Shown: positions 52,236 through 63,067, numbered from the stretch's first letter. The stretch: 64,000 bases of DNA from Cristatella mucedo (GCA_009760855.2 WPIO01000121.1:451001-515000); one strand, 5' to 3'. Numbers and translations: made by a program. Notes: generated by a model not told the origin, from the letters alone.

Positions 52236-54032
52236 CAGCTGGGCTGCTGCACCATTTTCAGGCTGTTCGCGCGCTCAGATGCTGTATGTACAAATCAATT
52301 AGCTGTTCCATTACTTTGCTTAGAGGCCGTTGGCGACAGAAGCTTTAGCTCTGCAGGTCCTAGACTGTGGAACTCGCTTCCACAACTTTTACGCAACGAC
52401 AACTACTCTCCTGCTGCCGACTATGGCTCATCCTTTTCAGTGGTCTTGAGCTGCTACTTCCATGCCACTCACTACCTCAACTGCTCTCCTGACTCTGCTA
52501 TGCTTTCCACTCTCTCGTTGTTGCGCGAGATGAAGTGTGTTGGCTACCGAATGCGCGTACCGAAAGCCGCACACAGACGAGCAGACCCGACAGACCGGAC
52601 AAGGCGGCAGCGGCGGCGACCGGGGTGACGAACCTGCTTGATTCATGTAGAGCAGGTCGTCTTTGTTCAAAGACAAGGCGAGCCGCTGCAGCAGACGACA
52701 CGCTCCCGAATCGCGGCGGAAGTAGAAGCCGACGCAGTCGCTTCGGAGCACGCAGTCCATGCTGCACGTGGCCAGCGACGCTCCAACTGATGAATGCAGC
52801 GTCGCCGTGTTGTCGACGGTGACGTTGGGAAGCGCTGCGAGTGACGTCGTGGCAAAAATGCCGCCGAATCCCGACACTTCGACTGCAAAGGTGGAGCGAA
52901 GCTCGTGCCGGCGTTTGCTATCCGGGCCTCGTGCAGCTATCATTTGCTTACTTAAAACTACGTGCTTCCATCTGACTGAGAGCGACTGCAATGTAGACGA
53001 GTGTCGTCATGTCGTCAGATTAAGCGCGTGCTACGACCTGACGACGGTGACCTTACAGAGACGCTCCTTTGGAGGCTAAAATCTCGATATCGTTCTCAGA
53101 ATCGCGACTGCTTGTGGTGTTCACTTGCATAAGCTGTAACGTGGCATTTTTGGGACTTAAATGGTGTACACCGCATGCAAAACGTGCGCACCATATGTAC
53201 GATGTGATTCCTACGTTGTAATGACGATAAATGGGCGTATCGTTGCAGCGTATCTTCGGTATTTATGTCCAAACGTCTGGCGACCGTCTGGTGAACAGAG
53301 GCTTTTTAGCTATCTCAAATAGCCGCGGTTGCAGATCATAGCGATCCCGTTCCGGCAGAGAATCCGAGGAGTTATAGAGTTAATCCTAGGTATGGACATT
53401 AGCTTGGCTTATAGGCATGGAGCTCGGTCTTGGGACTTAAAGAGAGCTGCAGGCGGCTTTCTATATATCGCTCGATGGGTAGCGAAATTCTCGGTAAGCC
53501 TCACCACGCCCATCGCGGCAGCCGAGCAATTTGGACTCAAACCACTTCACCGCGATTGTCCTTGAGCTCTATTTTGTCATGTTTCACAAAAAAGAATATT
53601 CGCCCTGACCAAATGTGACCGCAGGACTCACCACTCATACGTTTTTTCTAGCTCAAGGACAATGTTTTCTCACTGACTCTCTCTAAGGCTCACTCTTTTC
53701 AAGCGTCGCACGTTATTACTATTATTCTACTCACGCTACATTCCAAAACCTAATCAAGAATAAGGACGAGAAAAAAGGGTCAACGCTCTACTGGAATCCC
53801 AATGGAAACAATCGCGATAGATCTGTACTCGCCGCGTCTCGCTATACATTGGACGCCAAACTACCGCGAGCTTATATTTCGCGAAGACAGGTGACTGCGT
53901 CGTCGCGCAGCAAGCAGTCCCCGGTCGAAGCTGCACGAGTGCCAAAGGCATCGACTACTCACCGGCTCCTCCAGCTCCGCAGCAAGCGAAAAGGATGAGG
54001 CAGCAGCAGCAGGCCTTAAATAGTGCGATCAT
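48349..54032 (-). CDS. Secreted PAN/apple - Thr-rich - F-type lectin protein (six exons)
   Basis: Predicted CDS joins, on the minus strand, 54032-53963, 52882-52634, 51817-51431, 50431-50402, 50154-49960 and 48590-48349 (390 residues). Order: signal peptide (residues 1-20), PAN/apple domain (about 24-105, with C-x3-C-x5-C and GFYFRRDSGACRLL), Thr/Pro-rich mucin-like stalk (about 107-235), and F-type lectin/F5/8 C domain (about 240-390). All five introns are phase 1, the classic arrangement of shuffled extracellular modules. The product is probably a secreted or mucus-associated recognition protein binding glycans. A tandem second copy lies at 61693-63067. The ligand is unknown, and key fucose-binding residues are altered. 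Confidence 0.87.
49960..50154 (-). CDS. PAN/lectin gene exon 5: F-type lectin N-terminal half
   Basis: Contains KTAWQSTSYTD, CCGPAYAFDGN and PYQWIVVDLGG, the hallmark of the fold. The acceptor is ctctctccgctcag and the donor TGC G|GTCAGT, phase 1. It ends at the ARCQCCG segment, where canonical members have R-x-D and a vicinal Cys pair. Here the Cys pair is present but Asp is Gln. Confidence 0.87.
50402..50431 (-). CDS. PAN/lectin gene exon 4: 30-nt microexon
   Basis: Acceptor tttttttcgctgcag and donor TTAA|GTGAGTATTG bracket 30 bases, phase 1 to phase 1. They encode GFGAPGIVSL and the first base of Asn. Joined to the next exon it gives VSLN-KTAWQS, matching the usual 'N.ALNKPA.QSS' start of F5/8 C and F-type lectin domains. 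The same exon, with both splice sites, is conserved in the second gene at 63038-63067. Confidence 0.85.
   Translation of the reverse strand, partial: ASEHLESSP
51431..51817 (-). CDS. PAN/lectin gene exon 3: Thr-rich mucin-like stalk
   Basis: It is dominated by T, P and S (for example SQLTTTPPTTTPPTTTLL), a typical O-glycosylated spacer. The DNA is internally repetitive with a 15-bp tendency (51540-51760), so stalk length probably varies between alleles. The acceptor is tcatttacag and the donor CAA G|GTCAAT. Confidence 0.82.
51846..51922. other. Two adjacent hairpins in intron 2 of the PAN/lectin gene
   Basis: TTTCTAGCTGACA with its reverse complement (spacer aaccg) at about 51849-51879, and AGTCACGTGTG/CACACGTGACT (spacer tg) at 51899-51922, just upstream of the exon 3 acceptor on the minus strand. 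Confidence 0.75.
52085..52190 (-). mobile_element. LINE B 3'-tail fragment
   Basis: Reverse complement of the LINE B terminal tail and start of the untranslated region, inside intron 2 of the PAN/lectin gene. A short (GA)n tract follows at 52197-52232. Confidence 0.7.
52235..52570 (+). mobile_element. LINE A 3' fragment
   Basis: The coding tail is well preserved (AVGDRSFSSAGPRLWNSLPQ, LLRNDNYSPAADYG). It is antisense to the host gene and ends about 65 bases from its exon 2. Confidence 0.82.
52634..52882 (-). CDS. PAN/lectin gene exon 2: PAN/apple domain
   Basis: The acceptor is cacctttgcag. The exon includes a N-V-T glycosylation site (LPNVTVDNT) and the cysteine core ATCSMDCVLRSDCVGFYF. 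It ends CAA GCA G before GTTCGT, a weaker donor. The length of 249 bases is divisible by three, so the module is phase-symmetric. Confidence 0.85.
53963..54032 (-). CDS. PAN/lectin gene exon 1: signal peptide
   Basis: MIALFKACCCCLILFACCGA is a short hydrophobic leader. It ends GCC G before GTGAGT, phase 1. A TATA box lies 33-41 bases upstream of the ATG, so the 5' UTR is very short. Confidence 0.82.
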
Positions 54033-54064
54033 CTTCGCCACGTGGCCAGCGCGTAGCAGCCGAG

Positions 54065-54073
54065 CTTTATAAC
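54065..54073 (-). promoter_or_regulatory. TATA box of the PAN/lectin gene
   Basis: GTTATAAAG on the minus strand lies 33 bases before the start codon. For a TATA at -30, transcription would begin only a few bases from the ATG. An alternative is that this TATA is fortuitous. Confidence 0.45.
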
Positions 54074-55464
54074 GTTTGATCGCCATCGGGCTGGTGGCTT
54101 CGGCTTGCGATTGTGAGCAGTCCACACACGCAGTGACTCCCCGCTCCGGCGCGAGCGTGGCAGCTCGCGTGTCTCCGCTCTCGATTCAGGAGAGCGAGTC
54201 CGAAGCGCTCTGCTTTCGCCTTGGTCCTGAGCGAGCGGCTATCTATAGCGGCTAGCGAGAGCCAATTAGACTGCGAACCTGCGCAGCAGCGCTCAGCTAG
54301 AGACCGTTCGCATTCGATCGGCAGCGTAATAAAAAAAATAAATGCAACCGATATATATATATATATGTATACTCGAGTGTACGAGCAAGCGGTTGCGCAA
54401 GTGGCACCGCTTTTTGACTCTTAGTCGATGCGCGGCGGATGTGGTCCTTCGCGTAGCGGAAGCTACGCCGTTGCATCACCTCGGGCATATCGACGGAAGA
54501 GTGCCGCAGTGGAAGTGCTCGACGGATTGGAAGAGAGCTTCGAGCTTCGAGCTCGAAGCCGTGCCGGCACATCCGGTCACTCGCAGTCTTTTTGCGCATG
54601 TAGGATGGAGCTATGGCAAGCTACGTTCGTGTGTCGTTGTGGAGCGATAGCGCGTAAGTCAGGCTGAAGTGCAAGCTGTCGCACCCAGCAAAGGCCGCAG
54701 CCAGCACGCACAGCCGACGCAGCCGCTTTGTAACATCCCACACCTTACATAAATAAAAGATCGTCAGGAGAAGTTTTCTGCTGGACTTATTTTATTTCAC
54801 AATTACTGCACAATTCTCAGCCGGGCGCTCGGACGTCAGCTCCGGCTGAGCGGAACAGTTTCTGACGCCATCGTAGCACTTACCACTTACGACTCCCGAT
54901 CGCCGCTCTACAAATGCGTTAACCAGTCAAAAGTATTTACACGCGGACGGACGCGAAGTGTGTTCAAGCTTTTTGGGCGCTCTCCTAAATCCGCAATGGG
55001 GCCGGTGCCACCTTCAGCGGTAAACTCGATCGAATGCGGCCAAGGCGACCTGATCTATTAAGCGGCATCACAGCGAGTCGCATTAACGATCGCTTTCTCT
55101 CGCCGATCTGGCTGGTATTAGGCGGAAGCGCGTTGCTAGTAACAACGGATTCGGCATCGAAGGATTAGGGCCGACGAAACTTGGTGAGAGCTCGGGGAGA
55201 GTTGATACTTGACCTGATAGACGATGCAGGAAACGCGGCGAGGGGAAGGACAGCGATCGAATCGCCAGGCTGAATCTGCGACGCTGTTCGAGTGGCAGTG
55301 ACGAGTTCTTCTGACGGCTTCCTGTTCCGCTGGTAGTCAATGGCTACCGCTTCTCTCGCTCTCAGCGACTCGGTGTGTAGCTGCGATTCGGTCGCTGCCG
55401 GCGTATTGCTCGCCGCTCGAGGAGCGACCACGAGGCCAAGGCCATCGAGGCTTGACTCTTCCAT
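54074..55464. other. Upstream flank of the PAN/lectin gene, no gene recognised
   Basis: Contains a short (TA)n at 54351-54367 and an AATAAA-type sequence near 54755. No domain-bearing frame was seen. Confidence 0.4.
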
Positions 55465-55895
55465 ACCGAGGCTGAACTGCTGCACCAGTTTCAGCCCCCT
55501 CGTGCACTCAGGTCCTGTGTGGACAATTAGTTAGCTGCTCCATTCCTTCACTTAATGACTGCTGGCAACAGAAGGTTGAGCTCTGCAGATCCCAGATAGC
55601 TGCGGAGCTCGCTTCCACGATTCCTACGCAACGACAACCACTCTCCTGCTGCCGACCATGGCACATCCTTTTCAGCGGTCCTGAGCTGCTACTTCCATGC
55701 TACTCACTAGCTCAACTGCTCTCCTCACTCTGCCGCGCTTCCCACTTTCTCTTTGCTGCGTGTGACGAAGTCTGTTGGCTACCGAATGCGTACGTAAAGG
55801 TGCACAGGCTGTGAGTGGGCCACACAAAACTCTACTGCGTAACGCCAGCGTAGTCTTTGCGGCTTTGTAGAGTTACAGACGGAGATACAGCCGCA
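55465..55895 (+). mobile_element. LINE A 3' fragment, diverged
   Basis: HQFQPPRALRSCVDN is followed by the LINE A tail to 'gtagagttacagacggagatacag'. Several stops. Confidence 0.78.
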
Positions 55896-57825
55896 AGCGC
55901 CGGCGGCGGCTCAGCCCACTGCCGGCGCTTCCGGCGGCACTCCTTTCTTGCGCTAGAATAGCAGCGCTTACATCTACTCAGCTCCCGTCTCCGCGGGGAT
56001 CTCTAATTTTAGGAGAAGCGATCGATTTCTCCCTCTACTATCTCTGGTATGCGGGCAAACGGCAACCTCGTCGCTCCGCCATGCGATTGGTCGCGCACGG
56101 CGGATGGCTTTTACGTTGCGCAAACAGCACGCGTCGCCAGCGGTATTGCCGCACGAGCGTGCACCTCGAGCCACCGCGAGCGGGTGCGATCTCGACTGGA
56201 AGCACTGACTCCAGACTCAAGTTCGAGCGCGCGTTTTCGCAGTTTGCGGAAATTGCATCCTCATTTCTGGAGTGTTTTTTTAAATTAACACTGACACTCA
56301 CACCGCTGACTCTTTCTCTGCAGGAAGAGCTTGAGCCCTTGAGTGGAGCTTGAGAAAATGGCGAATGAGAAATGAGAAAATCTCTTGGACAGATCGAAAT
56401 CGCGCCGACGTCGTCTATTCGGCCGCGAACGCACGGCCGAATCGACCCGAGCTATCGGTCAATCGCTCCAGCGCGTATGCGCGCACGCCCGGCCGACCCA
56501 TCGGAGCGCGCTTCATTCGCACACGAGTCCGTGCACACGAGTCTCTTCTGCGAAGGCGCACGCACGAGATCCGACGAGGCCGGTGCTTCCGACCTGCCAT
56601 ACTTCCGGCGAGTCCAACGTAGGCAGCGCTCGTCTGATGCCAGCGCATGATGGGCACTCGAACGCTGGCTCCGGCTCCTGCGGACGAACGAGGTCAAGGC
56701 TGCTCGCATTTGACGACCGGACTCGTCTGCTGGAGCGCCGTCTCGTGCGTGAAGCGTCTGGATCGTGTGGTAACGGCCGCGCCAAGAGCGACGCTCTTGC
56801 GTTGCTGCTGAAACGAGGCTGCAGGAAGGAGCTAACTTCTCGTCCAGCACTAGACGTTGGTTGGACTAAGCAGCAGCAGTAGCGGACGGGTTTTTTGGGA
56901 GCAGCAGTGGCTGACCTAACCCATCACGCGCCGGTCGTCTCGGGCCATCAGCCAGTGGTGCCATCTGGCGCCACTTTCGGGTCAGTTTCGGGCTACGACG
57001 GGCTCCGAGTAACGAAACGCGTCGCCGAGAAAAGCAGAGCTCACTCAGTGGAGGTGAGAAAGAATGGTGTTCGATCGGTTCCTGCTCTTCATTAGCGACG
57101 CACTCGCTGCTCACTTGCCCAGCGAAAGTGCGTCAGCGATGATGTCGATCTGGAAGACTGTCCGTCCTTTGAAGGTGACATTGCAATTTGGCCGAGAAAT
57201 AGAGGCGCGCCGCTCTCGTCGAGCAGCGTGCTGCAATTTATTCGGCCGGAAATTCGGAAGTTTCCGTTAGCAGCCGCAGAAAACCGCGGGAAATTTCTAA
57301 AACTTCTTGCGGCTCGCTCTTAAAGCAGATAAAGCGGATAGAGAAGAGAGAGCGGATGTATCTTCGCAGCAGCCGATGGCCATCGCTCACGCCCATCGTG
57401 TGCGCCCTGCGCTTGCGTCCTTCATTCACCTGACGCCCATCTGTCTCCGATCAAGCTGTTTCCTTTCGTCGAGAGCTCATCGAAAGTGTGAGTTCGAGCC
57501 AGCAGTCCGTCTCTCCAAAACAGAGTTGTGAGTTGTTACCCTAAGCGAGCAGCGATGACTCAATAACAACATTTTAAATGAGCGCTCTTTTCCGGTTCTT
57601 TTCAAATTCTCGATTTTCTTCGACATTCGATGCGTGTCTGGGGGACGCCTGAACGTCGAGTCGTCGCTAGCGACGACTCGGATGTGCAACTCCGTGGCGC
57701 GATGCTTTTTCCGGGAGCAGCGAAATGCGGAAGTGACGAAGAGCTGCTTCCGCACCGGAAGTGAACGGCGCGCACGAACAGCTACGGCAGAACGAGTCCG
57801 TATCCGTTAAGTTATTATAAAGAGA
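55896..57825. other. No gene recognised; one weak exon-like stretch
   Basis: On the minus strand 57233-57104 an open stretch (NCNVTFKGRTVFQIDI) is bounded by an AG (aaattgcag) and a GTGAGC donor. It has no recognised domain. The rest is GC-rich with overlapping short frames. Confidence 0.25.
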
Positions 57826-57829
57826 AAAT

Positions 57830-57900
57830 TACCATACATTGGCATAGCGCTCTCGGATCTTAATCTCGTTTTACGCACTTTGCATATGCTGGAAATAAAG
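57830..57900 (-). mobile_element. LINE B or SINE1 tail relic
   Basis: 'gcgctctcggatcttaatct' and 'gcactttgcatatgctg' on the plus strand are a diverged reverse complement of the shared LINE B/SINE1 tail. Too short to assign. Confidence 0.5.
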
Positions 57901-58224
57901 TGTGGTTGAAGGACAGTATTGAGTTGCATCTTTAACAGCGAATGAAATCGAATGGCGTTCGGGAGCGGCTGTGACGTACTAGAACTTTCGTACGGCCCGG
58001 CGGCCGAGAGCGAAACTCGGCTCCAATGCCAAGGCGGCTACTCCAGCTGCAGAACTTGCATGCCACGTGACGCGGCTTCGTGACTTGCATGTTGCCTTGG
58101 CAGTAGATAATATTGCACAATTTTTATCTAGCAATTAAAATTCAGGAACCACGAGAAATAAATATTAGTCATAATCCTAATGATTTAGCGCGCCGCCATT
58201 GTGTTTCACAGTAAACAACTACGC

Positions 58225-58620
58225 ACGTGCATTTAGCTCGTATGCTCCCACAGCCTGGAACTCCCTCCAGACCTGCATCAGAACATCCCCTGACCTGACC
58301 ACATTTAAAAGAAACTTAAAAACACACCTATTTAGGACAGCATTTAGTGGGTCCTTGTGATTCGTCCTCGATGTGCTTATGCGTGCTGACACTGTGCATG
58401 CTGCCACTAAGCACATTTGCATGCTGACCCAGTGCATGTAACCCCTAACCATGTTATTCATTTTGTTTGTTTTTCAAGCATGATTTTACTTACTATTCTA
58501 TTGCGTATCACTTTGCAGCAAATGTAAAGCGCCTAGAAAGAGATTAAGTTCTCTGAGGGCGCTTTATCAAGTACATTATTATGATGATTATTATTATTAT
58601 TATTACGCCATTGCAGATTG
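58225..58620 (+). mobile_element. LINE B 3' fragment, young
   Basis: It begins at the WNSLQT-equivalent codons, has a complete untranslated region and ends in clean ATT repeats. Nearly identical to the copies at 6168 and 6978. Confidence 0.87.
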
Positions 58621-58639
58621 GGTGCTTTATAGTGAAATG

Positions 58640-58710
58640 GCGAGGTTCTAGAGCAGCCAGATCGTGAACGTCTAGAGCGTTCTAGAGCAGCCAGATCGTG
58701 AACGCCTGAA
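58640..58710. repeat. 34-bp direct repeat
   Basis: Two adjacent near-perfect copies of 'gttctagagcagccagatcg' plus 'tgaacg'. Confidence 0.85.
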
Positions 58711-59459
58711 TACTATTCGCGGTGCCTGCGAACCGATTATCTCACGATCCATTCATTACGAGGCCGCATTTAGGCGGATGGCGTGAAAAAGGCGGTACGC
58801 TGTTGTCGTGAGGACTTCACACAGTTCGGCCGCGATCAGGAAGTCAAATTCATTTACGCAGGGAAAGAAGAGCGGCCGCCACTGGCGCCACCGCCGCCGA
58901 TCGCTGCGGGTAATTCGGGCACGATTTGTCGCAGCCGCAGGACGAGAATCGACGGCCGAAGGTCGAAGGTCGCGAAGAGCAAGCGCCACGCCCACGCACC
59001 GAATGTACGCCGGTTGTAGCGAGTGGAGGGAGCATCGAGCTCCAGGCGCTCTCTGGGCGCAAGTCTCGGTCAAGCGAGACTCGCGCCCCCGGAAGTGGCG
59101 CGCAGGTGGCGAGGCGGGAGAGTTTCGCTCCCAGCGGAGGGGGCGTCGGTTGGCGGTTGAGAGGCGCTCTCGCGACGTCTAATGAGCAGCTGGACACCTT
59201 TTCAGATAGCGGAAGCCTGCAGCTCTTCGTCACCGCCGTCGAATAAGCAGCTGCACGTGCTATGGACGTGGATCCGCCGACGTAAGGCGCCGGCGCCGCC
59301 CAATACTGACGCGTTCTGCTGCCGTCGGCACGCTTGCGTGCATCGGCGCAATGGTCGCCAGGCGCCGTTCACATGTTCCAAGCATGCTCAGTCCAACACA
59401 GCGGATTGCAAAACGAGGTTCGCAAATAGGATCATTCTAGGCGTAGCCGCTTATTGACC

Positions 59460-60035
59460 CTTTGGCTTGGTTTGCCTTTCGTCGACGCCGTTTATCATTC
59501 GCGAGGCGCGGAAACGCCAGACCGGAAGGGCACTGGTGACTACTTGCCCGTGACCACCGACCGGTTTGTACAAACATTCGCCAGTGCCGGCTGCTCGTCA
59601 CCAGCGGCAGCGAAGTATATATAGCATACTGTATTGTAGCTCGTGGCATAGCACTGTTGCGACTTTTGTTCGTATTTGCACTGCGGCACTTGCGTAATCC
59701 TACATCCGGCTGCGAGGGCGATCTCCAGCACACTGCGATGGCGCTAAGCGTCTGACCGCGATGTACTCGTCATGAATGAAGTCGCGTTTCTTCTGCGTTT
59801 TTCTCGCGCTTCTGATGCTTTCGCAATTTCGTCTGCTTCACCGGAGCGTCTGATTGCGATCAGCCATTGCCGCCGCCGCCGAACGCAGCGAGGCCGCCCG
59901 CAACTCGGGCAATGAGGTAAGCGCGAGGTCGAGCGTCTGCTCCGACCAAGTCACGTGGCTCGCGCCGTCTCGTTTTATTGGGCAGCAGCTGACCGCGGTC
60001 GGCGCAGGTGACTCATGCCTGTACGGCTGTAGATA
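59460..60035. repeat. Segmental tandem duplication, copy 1
   Basis: This block aligns with 60505-61130, starting at 'ggtttgcctttcgtcgac' and ending at 'ttttattgggcagcagctga'. Identity is moderate (estimated 65-75% by eye), with small indels. No protein frame is conserved between the copies. Confidence 0.65.
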
Positions 60036-60504
60036 GCTCTAGCATGGCCGCGGTCGTCGCGGAATGCGTGCGAAAGAGGAAGTGCGTCGCCGGGAAGAAG
60101 AGGAAGAGTCACGTGCGCAGGAAGGCTGCAATAAGTGCGCGCAAACCGGGAGTGGCGATGGCAGCTGAAAAAGCGTCGCCCTTTTGCCCTCCGTCAAACT
60201 CTAGCGAGTGGACGCCGTTGACGCGAGGAGCGCCGCCATTGCTGCTGCCGTTCCGCCGCGGCGGCGGCTGCTACTGTTGCTGCGGCGTTGCGTGCGCTCT
60301 CTTCAGCAGCTTGGCAGTCGTCGACGAAACGCGGAAACAAACGGCGCACGAGCCTCGCTGGGCTCGGAAACGCTGCGAGATGGTTGCGCAAGAGGGTGAG
60401 ATTAATGCACGCTGCGAAACGGCGTCTCGTGGTTCACGTCTGAGAACTCTCACGAGCGGCCGCGGGTCACGTGCTTTGCCTCGGCTTCACCTTCGTCTCG
60501 CTAT

Positions 60505-61130
60505 CACTCTCGCGGTGGGTTTGCTTTTCGTCGACCGCCATTTATCATCCTCAAGAAGCGGAAACGGCAAACCGAAAGCTCGTTGTTGGCTGCTTGGACA
60601 GTGGCGACCGACTGGTGCGTGCAAATATTCGTCACAGGCAGCTGCTCGACGCCAGAGGCAGCGAAGTGTCTGTAGCGTATGGAATTGAGGAGAATAACGG
60701 CATTGTACCGTAGCCTATTGTGTTCGGCGTTTGCATTGCAGCAGCTGTAGCCGTACTCGTGAGCGCGCCAATCGGCGTTGGCCTGAGTGGAAGCGATCCT
60801 GCGTGAAACTGTGGTAGCGAGCTCCTGCACCTGGGTTCTGCCGCGCCGCGATTACGCCAGCGCCTGACTGCGATTTACACGTCGCGATTTACAAGTCGCG
60901 TTTCTCCTGCGTTTCGCTCCAGTCGCAGCCGCAAGATACAAGATCGTCTGCTTCACTGGAGCGACTAATTGCGAGCGACTAATCGACGGCCGTAACAGCG
61001 AGCCCGCCGCAGCTCCGTCATTAGGAAATTCTCAAGCGCGAGCGTCCGCTCCGACGGCGTAGCCGCCGAATCGCTGTCACGTTTTATTAGGCAGCTGCTA
61101 AACGCGGTCTGAGGCGTGACACGATAAATC
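60505..61130. repeat. Segmental tandem duplication, copy 2
   Basis: Partner of 59460-60035, with an offset of about 1.05-1.1 kb. It lies downstream (minus-strand sense) of the second lectin gene. It contains a minus-strand AATAAA at 61088-61083, a possible polyadenylation site for that gene. Confidence 0.65.
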
Positions 61131-61692
61131 GCTCCAGTTGCATTGCGGCCGTTGCACACTCGGTGACGGAACGTCGTCGGGACGTCATCGTCGTCGTCTG
61201 ACGAAGAATTCTAGCACAGTAGTCGAGGACCGTTTCGCGAAGATTTGCGAACGCGGACGAGAGCGCGAGGAAAATGGCGTCGCGCTTCCCGACCCTCGAT
61301 CGCTTGCGACAGTGGCCGCCGCAATTGATTGCAGGAGCCTTAGCTGCAGCTGTTGGGCGGCGGTGGCGGCGGCTGCTGCTGCTGCTGCGGGTGCGTCGCC
61401 CGCTCTCGACAGCGGCTTAGCAGTCGCCGGCGACCTGCGAAACTCGAGAGCGTCCGCAGCGGACCATGTGACCACATCGCGTAGGTCCGAGTCAGTCGAA
61501 GTGTCTCGATGCGACGAAATGCGCTGCTCCTGCCGCGACGGCACCGACCCTGAGTCCGCCAGGCATACGTCGCGGCGCCGCGCGGCGAGGCTCAGGGCTG
61601 CGAGGCGTCGACCGCAGCGGCGCCTGCCGCCGCGACCTTCGCTGCCGCCGCGTGGCGGCCGAGACGATTGCCTAATGCGGCCGTCGAGCGGA

Positions 61693-61937
61693 CTAGAAGA
61701 GTGGCACTCCGTAGACTGCAATCTCGGCCACTTGCAAGAAGTTGTCACCCCCTGTTGGATTCGTCACGATTTGCAAGCTCGCGTATCTTCCAACTGTGGA
61801 CGCCGGACACGCGAAGGTTAAATTCTGACAGTTATACATCGATCCAGTAAAGTGACCGCACAGCGAGCCGTTGAAGAAATCAGAAATGGGAGTTGGGCTC
61901 GAGCCGACGCGCAAATCGTAGTCGCGCGTCCGGAAAC
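61693..61937 (-). CDS. Lectin gene 2, lectin C-terminal half
   Basis: The acceptor is gcttccgtttag. The exon encodes FRTRDYDLRVG, LCGHFTGSMYNCQNLTFACP and GRYASLQIVTN, ending TAG. Confidence 0.87.
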
Positions 61938-62923
61938 CTAAACGGAAGCGACCGCAACGAAGCGGAGAGTCGCGATGGCCAACGGCAATCTGCGGCGGTC
62001 GCGAACGTGAACTGTTTCTCTACCTGCACGTCGTTCACGTCGGCCAAGCAAAGCGCGTCTTTTTTTGGATGGGGGTAGGGAGAGGGAGCGATGCGCCGAC
62101 GGTGAACTTGCTGAACAAATTGTGGAGAGCGAGAGCGAGAGCCGCTAGCTTTGTTTTTGGCCTTCGTTCTTGGCCTTCGTTCTCGACCTAGTAGATTTTT
62201 TCAGTTGTATCATTTAGTCCCATAGTAATTTACTTTCGCAATCGGAAAATTTTAGCACTGGAAATAATAATATCGACAAATATTTACACGGCGCCCTAGG
62301 ATGGATGAACCCATGTTCTAAGCACTTTTTAAGGCTGCGAGGGCAGCCTTAAAAAGCCGCGCGCCGCGCGAGCGTGCACCCACCGCCCCACTCGCATCGC
62401 GCCGTCACGGCGATCGCCGAGACGTTGTGCTGCCCGCCCAGATCGACGGCGATCCACTGGTAGGGAAACTGCTGCGTACTAGTGTAGGTGCTGATGTTGC
62501 CGTCGAATGCATTCGCGGGTCCGCACGCGGGCGAGTCCTGACACGCCGTTGACTGCGAGGCCGTCTTGTCTGTACGAAGAGAGGCGACAGATTGGGCGGG
62601 GCGGGGTCAGCTTGCAGCCGAACTAGTCGCGTGACCAGCTCCAAAGAGCTCGCAAATTCGGCGGCAAATGTCTTCTAACAGTTAAGCCGAAGCAGATTAA
62701 GCTTGCTCGCCGTTATCGGCTACTTATTCTTGCCAATTACTAAAATCAGCACTACCGTCAAATATATATATATAATCAGCAAATATATAAATAAAAAATA
62801 TATATATAATATATAAAATATAATATATATTAAATAAATATAAATAACTAAATATAATAAATAATAAAATAATAAAATAATAAAATAATAATAAAATAAT
62901 AATAATATAATAAAATATATAAA

Positions 62924-62971
<48 letters not shown>

Positions 62972-63067
62972 CAGCACTATCATCAAATCATTCGACTGCT
63001 TAATAACTTGTGGCGCCGAATTCGGCTCAATACTCACTTAAGGAAACGATTCCCGGCGTTCCGGATC
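61693..63067 (-). CDS. Second F-type lectin gene, partial at right edge (three exons visible)
   Basis: Visible CDS joins 63067-63038, 62569-62384 and 61937-61693, all phase 1. It is the tandem paralog of the gene ending at 48349, in the same orientation. It encodes SGTPGIVSLN, KTASQSTACQDSPACGPANA, PYQWIAVDLGGQH, then TRDYDLRVGSSPTPISDFF and NFLQVAEIAVYGVPLF. The Cys pair of copy 1 is replaced (ARCEWGG), and the segment is three residues shorter before AFDGN. Signal, PAN and Thr-rich exons would lie beyond 64000. They are not seen within the last 900 bases, so it is not proven that this copy has them. Confidence 0.82.
62326..62355. other. Perfect hairpin in lectin gene 2 intron
   Basis: 13-base arms (TTTTTAAGGCTGC and its complement) with a 4-base loop, about 30 bases past the exon donor on the minus strand. 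Confidence 0.85.
62384..62569 (-). CDS. Lectin gene 2, lectin N-terminal half
   Basis: The acceptor is ctcttcgtacag and the donor GGC G|GTGGGT. It carries the AFDGN and QWIAVDLGG hallmarks. Confidence 0.85.
62757..62972. repeat. AT-rich low-complexity insertion
   Basis: About 215 bases of TA, ATAA and AATAATAA repeats interrupting the duplicated intron block. Absent from gene 1. Confidence 0.9.
63038..63067 (-). CDS. Lectin gene 2 microexon (30 nt)
   Basis: The acceptor is ccttctgctgcag and the donor TTAA|GTGAGTATTG. Length and phases are identical to the first copy. Six of the last seven encoded residues (PGIVSL-N) are unchanged. Confidence 0.82.
   Translation of the reverse strand, partial: DPERRESFP

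Noticed and set aside
60008-60688. Plus-strand 226-residue frame with a basic N-terminal part
   Set aside because: Basic GC-rich composition and no family match. It overlaps the tandem duplication whose frame is not conserved between copies.
61138-61821. Plus-strand 227-residue open frame
   Set aside because: Its 3' third is antisense to a well-supported lectin exon, and the remainder is Arg/Ala-rich without a domain.
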